Positions 1-64,000 of a stretch of 64,000 nt of DNA are shown one piece after another. Below the pieces are notes generated by a model, which was not told the origin of the DNA, ran no database searches, and saw only the letters and a list, made by a program, of their open reading frames with translations. Positions within the stretch are counted from its first letter, which is position 1, and the number at the start of each line of letters is the position of its first letter. Origin of the DNA: Cephalopachus bancanus (Eukaryota; Chordata; Mammalia; Primates; Tarsiidae); assembly GCA_027257055.1 (NCBI GenBank), contig JAPVLO010000232.1:62001-126000 (forward strand), in the 5' to 3' direction. A program made the position numbers and the translations under genes.

Positions 1-52
1 GAGTACTTTGAAGAGAACTAAAGTTTAAATATGTAAGAATAAATACACAATT

Positions 53-319
53 TTGTTTTATTTTATTTTGTGTTGGCGTCTCACTGTCACTCAGGCTGGA
101 GTGCAGTGGCACACTCATGGCCACTGCAGCCTCGCCCTGCTGGGCTCTGGCTATCCTTTTGCTTCAACCTTCCAAGTAGCTGAAACTACAGGCACACGCC
201 ACCATGCCCGGCTAAGTTTTTTGGTTTATTGTAGAGACAAGGTCCCACCAAGTTGCCCAGGCTGGTCTCGAACCCCTGGACTCAGGCAATCCTCTTGCCT
301 TAGCCTACCAAAGAGACTG
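53..319 (-). mobile_element. Alu, intermediate lineage type, 5'-truncated
   Basis: T-rich tail first, then the right and left arms in antisense. It stops at 319 within the left arm, so the copy lacks the start of the left arm. It carries the TTTATTGTAGAG linker typical of this lineage. Confidence 0.85.
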
Positions 320-450
320 GTTACATAAATTGTGGCACATCCATACAATGAAGTCTTAGGCAGCTGTTTACAAAGGATATGGTAGATCTATACATTGGAT
401 ATGTCAACATGTCTAGCTATATTAAAATATTTAAAAAATGTGTAATATGA
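320..450 (+). mobile_element. L1 3' end fragment
   Basis: Contains the L1 ORF2/3' UTR hallmark of the type 'ACATCCATACAATG' and 'GGTAGATCTATAC', as in old L1M elements. Short and diverged; abuts the truncated Alu. Confidence 0.6.
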
Positions 451-781
451 ACTTGTTTTTATTTTAAGTCTAGATGTATATATTCTCTCTTTTTAAAAAA
501 AATATTGGTGAATATTGGGGCCAGGGGAGTGGAGGTTATAGGTGCAATAGGAAAACAAACTTTTAACCTATTGCTTTATAAATTACCGCATCACTTCAGG
601 GTTTACAAGAAGCACAGCTTTGCAAGCAGAAAAAGCAATTTGAGTAATTATAATTTTTGGGTGACACAGGTTAACTCTGACTTGTCTTTGAAATACAGAT
701 AAAATGTTAAGTATCTCACTTTTTTACTGAGTTTTTTAATGTCTACAATGTATTTTTTATTGTACTTAAATATCTTTTTAC

Positions 782-783
782 AT

Positions 784-822
<39 letters not shown>

Positions 823-823
823 T
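782..823. repeat. (TTTA)n microsatellite
   Basis: About ten TTTA units that form the degenerated A-tail (in antisense) of the following Alu. Confidence 0.9.
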
Positions 824-1096
824 GACTTGGAATCTCACTCGGTCGCCCAGACTGGAGTACAGTGGCTGCTCCCGGCCACCGCAGCCTCGACCTGCTGGGC
901 TCTGGCGATCCTTCCGCCTCAGCCTTCCGAGTAGCCGGAATTACAGGCACGCGCTACCACGCCCGACTGATTTTTTGATTTATTGTAGAAATGAGGTCTC
1001 GCTGCCCAGGCGGGTATCGAACCCGCGGGCTCAGGCAATCCACTCACCTCAGCCTCCCAAAGGCGCGGGATTACAGGCTGAGCCACCGAGCCAAGC
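824..1096 (-). mobile_element. Alu, young T-arm type
   Basis: Full dimer. Shows GGCTGAGCC (antisense of the shortened A box region), the CTGCCCAGG deletion junction and the paired stem GCGGG/CCCGC around the B box. Joined head to tail with the next Alu. Confidence 0.93.
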
Positions 1097-1391
1097 TTTA
1101 TTTATTTATTTTTTTGAGTTGGCATCACTGTCACCCAGGATGGAGTGCAGTGGCATGCTCATGTCCACCATAACCTTGACTTGCTAGGCTAAGGTGATCT
1201 TTCTACCTCAGCCTTTCAAGTAGCTGGAACCACAGGTGTGTACCACCACACCCGGCTAATATTTTGATTTATTGTAGAGATAAGGTTTCGCCAAGTTACC
1301 CAGGCTGGTCTCGAACCCCTGGGCTCAGGCAGTCCTTTCTCCTTGGCCTCCGAAAGTGCTGGGATTGCAGGCATGAACCACCATGCCCAGC
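1097..1391 (-). mobile_element. Alu, intermediate type
   Basis: Starts with a TTTA-rich tail shared with the preceding Alu, indicating insertion at or near its end. It keeps CAAGTTACCCAGG and CTGGTCTCGAACCCCTGG, without the paired stem. Confidence 0.9.
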
Positions 1392-1665
1392 TGAAAACCT
1401 TTTTATAAATAATCAAGGGTATTTATTGTTTTGTGACCCGAGATATAAAATTAGTACAGTCAATTTCCATCAAAATGATTTCACATAGGGAACATGGCAC
1501 CATTTTTGTGTCATTTGATGTTGCTTCCCAGTTCCTGTGACTTAGTATGATGAGCTAAGTAGTGCAGTTGGGCTTCTCAAAGTTCCTCTGCTCTTGAGGA
1601 AACAATCTCTCAGTTTGAGCATTGCAATCCTGCTCTTTTCCTTTTTCGTCTGACAGTGCATCTTC

Positions 1666-58017
<56,352 letters not shown>

Positions 58018-58369
58018 GTGGTGGCAGGGGTGGGAAGCAAGGGAGGATGGCACATAGAAACATTGACCTCAGACTGTCACAGGCGGCAGTGACACCCACA
58101 CTCTCGCCTATGGGATATTGTAGGCTGCTGTGTGATCAGCCCTTCCCAAGAAAACAGCACTTTGTGTCTTGAGGTATGTTTAGGAAAGGCATTGCAGAAG
58201 GGAGGCTCCAGGAAAGGTGGTTTTCAAAACCAGGTCGAGTTGTTTCCTGCTGGGCTCCTTCTACCACAGGCTGCTGATAGGAAAGACCACCTCCTTGTCA
58301 TTCTTCCTCCTCATTCCTGACCCAGTTCTATTTTCCATAGACCCAGCCATTTTAGTTAATGGTTAAGAG
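58018..58369. other. Start of the last, incomplete intron
   Basis: No repeat recognised. Confidence 0.45.
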
Positions 58370-58510
58370 GGGGCCTGTCACTTACTAGCTATCAGGCGTT
58401 GGTCAGGTCACTTGAACTCTTGGTGCCCAGGCTTTCCTATGATGAGAAACGAGGTTGATAACAGTACCTGCCTAGCTGAGTAAGCTACTGTCTATAGATA
58501 GCGAGATCAT
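58370..58510 (+). mobile_element. MIR, sense
   Basis: GTCACTTACTAGCTATCAGG, CAGGTCACTTGAACTCTTGG, GATGAGAAACGAGG and AACAGTACCTGCC. Confidence 0.75.
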
Positions 58511-58564
58511 TGCCGGTGTACTGCAGGGGCTGCCATTCCCATGCATGGCCCCTCTTCATCCCAG

Positions 58565-58725
58565 GTGGTCACTGAACGCTCACCACATGCCAGTCAGTGC
58601 TCTACCAGGTGAGGCTATCAACAGAGAAAAGAGTGCCCTGACATCTAGCCGCTGCCCTCAGAGCAACCACACTCCTTCTGCGAAGACTTATTTAAGTAAG
58701 ACACATAACAACAGCATTATTTAGA
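58565..58725 (-). mobile_element. Antisense L2 3' end
   Basis: CTCACCACATGCCAGTCAGT and CGCTGCCCTCAGAGCAACC are a diverged complement of the L2 terminus. Confidence 0.55.
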
Positions 58726-58879
58726 GCATAATTCACTATCAAACTGGGTAGTCCAGACTGTGAACATTGTAGAAATTCAGAGGAGAGGGATCACCTCCCC
58801 CACAATATAAAATCGACTGAAGCTTAGGTTGGTTGTGGTAGATGCTGGAGAGCCATGCTGGGTTTGTGTAGTTCACTGG

Positions 58880-59110
58880 ATGAGGCTGTGTACATGGTGC
58901 CTGAAAAGACAAAGCTAGATTTGAACCCTAGCTCCAACGCTCACTAGCTGTTTGATCTTAAGAAACTCAACCCTGAGCCTCGGTTCCCTCATTGTTTTTA
59001 TGAGGATAATACTCTCACACAGAATCATGTGTATGAGGTAATATATATAACACTCTCATGAGAATGTCCTATTCATTCTTAGCACTTCGGGAATTACAGT
59101 TATTATCATT
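58880..59110 (+). mobile_element. MIR, sense
   Basis: GATTTGAACCCTAGCTCCAA, TCACTAGCTGTTTGATCTTA, GAGCCTCGGTTCCCTCATTG, ATGAGGATAATAC and finally TTCTTAGCAC with TTATTATCATT. Confidence 0.8.
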
Positions 59111-59203
59111 TAAATTATACTTTAAGATCTGTTCAAAATTGAGAAGAGTTGAAAAGGTCCATTAGGAAGAGGCACTCCAGGTATGACTTGTTGAGGTCTT
59201 AGA
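59052..59203 (+). repeat. 152-bp duplicated segment, copy overlapping MIR end
   Basis: Partner of 56968-57119. Here the segment begins inside the MIR 3' part and runs into flanking sequence, so this copy is likely the source. Confidence 0.92.
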
Positions 59204-59228
59204 AACTTAAGTGTCAGAATGGAGACTA

Positions 59229-59438
59229 GCTTGGGCAACACAGCAAGAGCCTGTTCTATAAAAAAATTAAAAAAATTATCCAGGTGTGGTGGCATGCGCC
59301 TGTAGTCCGAACTCCTTGGGATGCTGAACTGGGAGGATCATTTGAGCCCAGGAGTTTAAGGCAGTGGTGAGCTAGGATCATGCCACTGCACTTCAGCTTG
59401 ACAGAGTAAGACCCTCAACTCAAAAAAAAAAAAAAAAT
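59229..59438 (+). mobile_element. AluJ-like, 5'-truncated
   Basis: Starts within the left arm (GACTAGCTTGGGCAACACAGC) and ends with about 15 A. Confidence 0.87.
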
Positions 59439-59507
59439 AGAGATAGAATGACTGATTGTAAAGGAAGTATGGTCAGGACTTGGTGGTTGATTAAGAATAG
59501 GAAACTA

Positions 59508-59790
59508 GTCGGGCTCGGTGGCTCAGCCTGTAATCCCATGCCTTTGGGAGGCTGAGGTGAGTGGATTGCCAGAGCCCGCGGGTTTGAGACCCGCCTGGGC
59601 AGCGAGACCTCATCTCTACAATAAATCAAAGCATTAGCCGGGCGTGGTAGTGCACGCCTGTAGTTCCAGCTACTTGGAAGGCTGAGGCGGAAGGATCGCC
59701 GGAGCCCAGCAGCTCGAGGTTGCGGTGGCCGGAAGTGGCCACTGCACTCCAGTCTGGGTGACAGAGTGAAACTCCAACTCAAACAAAAAA
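59508..59790 (+). mobile_element. Alu, young T-arm type
   Basis: AAGAATAGGAAACTA at 59493-59507 and 59791-59805. Perfect GCGGG/CCCGC stem; CTGGGCAGCGAGACC deletion; GGCTCAGCC A-box region. Confidence 0.96.
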
Positions 59791-59805
59791 AAGAATAGGA
59801 AACTA

Positions 59806-60104
59806 ACTAGGTGTGGTGGCTCATGCCTGTAATCCCAGCGCTTTGGGAGGCAGAGGCAAGACGATGGCTTGAGCCCAGGAGTTCGAGACCAACCCAGGCA
59901 ACATGGCAAGACCTTGTCTCTACAGTAAATCCAAAAACTTAGCCAGGCATGGTGATGTGGCCTGGTGGTTCCAACTGCTTGGAAGCCTGAGGCAGGAGGA
60001 TCACCTGAGCCCAGCAGGTCGAGGCTACGGTGGCCGTGAGTGTGCCACTGCACGCCATCCTGGGTGACAGAGTGAGACTCCTACTCAAAAAAACAAAACA
60101 AAAA
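59806..60104 (+). mobile_element. Alu, intermediate type, same target as its neighbour
   Basis: Preceded by AAGAATAGGAAACTA (59791-59805) and followed by AAGAATAGGAAAC (60106-60118). Confidence 0.95.
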
Positions 60105-60123
60105 AAGAATAGGAAACGGAATC

Positions 60124-60141
60124 ACATACACACACACACCA
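60124..60141. repeat. Short (CA)n
   Basis: About eight CA units with one interruption. Confidence 0.8.
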
Positions 60142-61440
60142 CATGTGGCTACTCGGCAAGTCTCTGAGTGACCTGGGACTGAACCATTTTTCTCAGACCA
60201 CTGAGCTGTATTGCTGTTCGGTAACGTGAAAGTCGTATTCATTCCTGACACTTTGGCTCAATTCCACTCCCTCCTTTGAGAGAGGACGCCCAAATAAACT
60301 TCCTGAAAGGCATGGCCAGAGTGATGGCCTCCCTCCCATAAGTCCAGTAATCCCCGTATCCCTGCGGGGGCACTATGGCTTGAGGCCTAACCCGCCTCAC
60401 TAAAGACCTGCAAAACTTGATTTCATTGGGACTTCCAGCCAGCACCGTGGATGTTCCAGTGTCGTGTGAGTGTCCTGGGAACCCTGTCCATAGTGGAAAA
60501 TATGAGACCTATTCTGGCTCCCTTTGCTGTAAGGACAAGGGCTCATTTCTAAAGACACGGAGGGTAATAATGTCCCCAAGGGCTTGTTAACAAACCCACA
60601 TGCAGCTGAGGTGGCTCGTGTGTACTCCAGAGGAAGGAGAACGTGGCTCACCATGGCGTGTAGAGGCGTGGAGATGTTGAAATCTCTCTGCAATCAGGCG
60701 CTTCAATGCCCCAGTGAGTGTGGGGGTGATGTGCTGCAGCTGCTGCTGGGATGAGGTTGCCAGCCTGGCGGCAGAGCCGAGATGACCGTAGACTGCCCAG
60801 GAACATCAGGCTTTCTGGATCCGGAGAGGCAGCCCTCGGTCTCATGGCCTGAGCAGGGTTGGCCTTTCCTTCTCTGTGGAGCCCCTCACTCACCCCTCAC
60901 TCTGCCCTCTCAGCCTCTCCAGGGACCATGTGGTTGGAAATCCTGTTAATGAAAAGCACGCAGAGGACTTGGGTCTTGGTTCCTTCAGTGCCCTTGCCAG
61001 CCTGTTTCAGGTGCAGAGGGACAGGCACGTTCTCTAACAGCCACCTGCACGTGTGCTACCGTGTAAACAGTAGGCATGGGTGCAGGGGAGACGGGAAAGG
61101 GGAGCTGCGTGCATTAGCAAGTGGGGAGGAAGGAGGCAGAGGGGTCTTCCTCTGTTAAAAGGGAGACGGGGTTCTGGACAGTTGCAGCACAATGCTGCTG
61201 TTCAGATACTTTTGAACTGTAAGTCACAACGGCCCTGGACACCACAGCCTTTACCCCACCCTGGCTGAATTCATAATAGCCCAGAGGGGAGATGGAGAAA
61301 TTGTTCTTTCAAAACCTGAAAACTGTGTTAATTTTGATTTTCAAACTAAAGAATAAATCAGCACTTTTTGGAAGGAAGTGGGGAGGGAATCAAAGTGAAC
61401 GAATGAAGAGCAGATCATCATTGCTTAAAAAAAGAAAAAA
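60142..61440. other. Intronic, 1.3 kb without recognised repeat
   Basis: No exon with the expected NRF1 C-terminal sequence in any frame. Confidence 0.55.
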
Positions 61441-61737
61441 AGCCCGGCTTGGTGGCTCAGCCTGTAATCCCGTGCTTTGGGAGGCTGAGGTAAGTGGATT
61501 GCCTGGGCCCGTGGGTTCGAAACCTGCCTGGACAACTTGGCGAGCCCTCATCTCTACAATAAATCAAAAACTAGCCAGGCGTGGTAGCTCACGTCTGCAC
61601 TTCCAGCTACTTGGAAGGCTGAGGCAAAAGGATCGCCGGAGCCCAGCAGGTCAAGGCTGCGGTGGCCGGGAGCGGCCACTGTACTCCAGTCCGGGCGACA
61701 GAGTGAGACTCCAACTCAAAAGAAAAAAGAAAAAAAA
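61441..61737 (+). mobile_element. Alu, young lineage
   Basis: GGCTCAGCCTGTAATCCC start; T-arm GTGGG..CCTGC; right-arm hairpin GTGGCC..GGCCAC intact. Inserted in an A-rich run, so the target duplication is ambiguous. Confidence 0.93.
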
Positions 61738-64000
61738 TTGAGCTGTTCAGCCTGAACAAACAGAGAGGAAAAGAAGGAGTATCGTCAAGTACTTGTTGTG
61801 ATGCAGTGATTAATTTGAAGTTTCAACGCTTTGATTAAGCTGTCCTAGACTTACAGTTGCTCTTAAACATGCTCTTCTACAAAACCGATTCTTGAATATG
61901 CCCAGTATAGTCCTTATATCTAGAGATACATGGTGTGGGTCTGCACACTGTGCATTGCCCTGATAGAAACTTACTTCCTACTGTGTTGTCCACACTGAGA
62001 CAGTATTTACTGTGTGTCTCCTGGGTGCAGTGCTGGGATTCGGCTCTGTGGGGGAGTAGACACCAGGATCAATGCCTCTTCTCAAGGAACTTAGATTTAC
62101 TTTTTTTTTTTTTAACCAGTGGAGTCTTTGCTTAAAAAAAAAAAAAAAAAGTGAGGCATATTTAAAAACAAATTAACTCTTACTTTTTGAAGATGAAAAT
62201 ATTATTGACTTAAAATTAGAGATATTATTAAAATAAAATAAAAAATTTTTAAATTGTCACAGTTGTAAAGCTATAAATAAATCAGTAAAGTGAAATAAAA
62301 TGGAGCTTTAAGATGTGGACAGGTATTTATTTGTCCAGTAAAATGGAATGGACAGCCTAGATCAGAAACCTCTGGAGATAGAGGTCAGGAGGTGTGTGGC
62401 TGCTTTCTTTACTGTGGTTAAAGGTTGGACACTTGCAGATAAAAAGTTGAAGGGAGCTTCTCTTTTGTAGCTCTGGTTTGGAGATGATGTTTGTCTGAAA
62501 GTTAGAGTGATAGCTCAGGGACACTTTCATCCCTGTTCACCTTTGTAGGTGGACCTCATCTTTCTCTAGCAGTTTAGTTTGGTCGCTTCCCATGAAGTCC
62601 TGCATCAACAGAATGACTTTGGAAACAAGAGGCCTGCCGCCCACCAGAGTGAGCCTTGTCTTCATGCCCCATGTGAAGACTCACCCATCACTGCTTTGTC
62701 CCTGTCCGCTGACTGGGGGGACAGATAAGTAATCCCTTCAACCCTATCCCCATTAGACCTCTTGTCCTTGGCATCCCAGATTGTTTTAGATTGTGGCTGG
62801 TTCTCAGCTTTTCTTTTACCATGCCTTATTTTAGATAGGTGTTAAAGAAAATAACTTCAGATGTTTGGAGTGTTAGGCAGAATCAAGTGGGTATGATCAG
62901 GTGAAGGCCACAGCTTGGGGAGCTGCCCCCCTTCATTGCCCAGGAGACTCATACTGCAAATGTGTGTTCAGGGTATACAGTCGTGGCAGGATGTCACCCT
63001 TGATGTCACAGAAATAAAATCGTTGTAAACAGTGATCAGCATTGTAGAGAATGAGCAGTCACTGAGATCACCTGTAAACAAAGATCCTATTTTCATGTAA
63101 ACAGTTCTCATGCCAGTTTCTGTCTTCAGAATACCAGCTTTTTCCAAAAATACACTTGTCTGTTTTCCATAAAGTTTCAAGTCAGAGTATAAATATTGTT
63201 ATCACTAATCAATGATAGCTGAGTGCTGCAAAATTGCTGGTACTGTTATTTATTCTTTCCCTTTTCTTCATGTAGGTAATTAATAGTTTCCCAAGGGTTG
63301 GTAGTATTTACTGACACAAATTTCTTAGCAAAATATTAAAAATTAAGGACCTAGACACTAAGTAATCATTCATTACACTATATTTAATAAATACTTATTA
63401 AGTACTTTTCAATCTGACATGAAAAATGTAAAGAACAGCTTTAGTAGTAATTCCCGACTGAGGGCCCCCTTTAGCTCAGAGTTCACATCACAGTTGCTCT
63501 AGGATAACCAGCTATGGCGTCACATCACTGAGAGTGTTGGCAGAGAGCATGAGCACAGCATTTACACGACTGTGGGTGAGCTCTGTGATTCTGTTCTGCT
63601 TTTTGCACCTATGTCCCAAATTTTTTATGAAGGAAGCGAAAATTTAAAATAGATCATGATTACCTTGAATTAAGTCAGAGGAAACCTGGAAATTAGATTT
63701 TGTTTCTTTCTCCCATATGGAAGCAGTTGCCCCAGCTACACGGCTAGGAAAAAAGGGAAAGAACAATAATTTTGCATTTAATTTATCATTTTTTATAAAT
63801 GTCATAGAACATTTACATGGGGAAATCGAACATTAAGTGAAAAAAGTAGGCATTAAAAAACTTTATATATGTACAAAAAGGACATGACAGTAACTAGATG
63901 CTGTGTGAAGAAATAAGAATCCCAATAAAGGTGAATACATTAATATTATTCATATGTCAGTACTACCCATAGCAGTCTACAGAGTCAGTGCAATTGTTCT
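61738..64000. other. Repeat-poor end of the window, intron of NRF1
   Basis: No Alu in 2.26 kb. T13 and A18 runs at 62101-62151; very AT-rich 62160-62300; three TGTAAACA motifs at 63024-63103. 63790-63900 may be a decayed L1 3' piece (TTAAGTGAAAAAAGTAGGC). Confidence 0.5.
63024..63103 (+). promoter_or_regulatory. Candidate forkhead (FOX) site cluster
   Basis: TGTAAACA occurs exactly at 63024-63031, 63073-63080 and 63096-63103, all on the same strand. This matches the core RYAAAYA of forkhead factors. Function is inference only. Confidence 0.4.

Noticed and set aside
782..823. TTTA, TATC and TTGA arrays as CRISPR-like repeats
   Set aside because: They are plain microsatellites tied to Alu tails or linkers, without spacers.
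61292..61741. 149-codon plus-strand ORF
   Set aside because: More than half is a sense Alu translation; the upstream part has no homology and no splice context.
58018..64000. Search for the last NRF1 coding exons
   Set aside because: No acceptor followed by the expected EAAAHAV reading was found; the exons must lie downstream.

Overview
The window is primate nuclear DNA covering most of the coding part of NRF1 (nuclear respiratory factor 1, alpha-PAL) on the + strand. Eight coding exons with GT-AG borders splice in frame from the start codon at 1666 to the donor after 58017 and give 407 complete codons plus two bases of codon 408. The upstream non-coding exon and promoter, and the last about 96 codons, lie outside the window. 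If that remembered human remainder is right, the total is the 503 residues of human NRF1, so no indel is evident.

The organism is most probably a tarsier (inference, about 0.7). More than 60 Alu-derived segments are present. The majority belong to a lineage that is neither anthropoid AluS/AluY nor the strepsirrhine type: the tail ends in CTCCAACTC, the arms are joined by an AATAAATCAAAAAATTAG linker, and the youngest copies carry a paired GCGGG/CCCGC stem around the B box. Beneath them are AluJ-like copies, Alu monomers and the usual old mammalian repeats.

Layout: 1-1656 is the 3' part of intron 1. Exons are 1657-1888, 8098-8212, 15522-15648, 33035-33175, 50234-50392, 51639-51836, 52396-52497 and 57860-58017. 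The rest is intron. Intron after exon 1: antisense L1 (2330-5290) and antisense L2. Next intron: L2, an internally deleted Tigger1 transposon and dense Alus. The 17.4-kb intron (15649-33034) holds several sense L1 pieces, an MLT1-like LTR, L2 and MIR. The 17-kb intron (33176-50233) holds L2, L1 3' ends, MER5 and a Tigger-family MITE, with a repeat-poor island at 44066-46305. The final partial intron (58018-64000) has few repeats after 61740.

Most notable: (1) the young Alu subfamily has tRNA-like A and B boxes, with a perfect 5-bp stem and 7-nt T-loop in ten copies; (2) a 152-bp stretch occurs twice, 2.1 kb apart, at about 95% identity, one copy sitting inside an L1; (3) two sites each took two successive retrotransposon insertions and now show three copies of one target sequence; (4) three identical TGTAAACA forkhead-type motifs lie within 80 bp at 63024-63103. 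No second protein-coding gene, tRNA, rRNA or CRISPR array was found.
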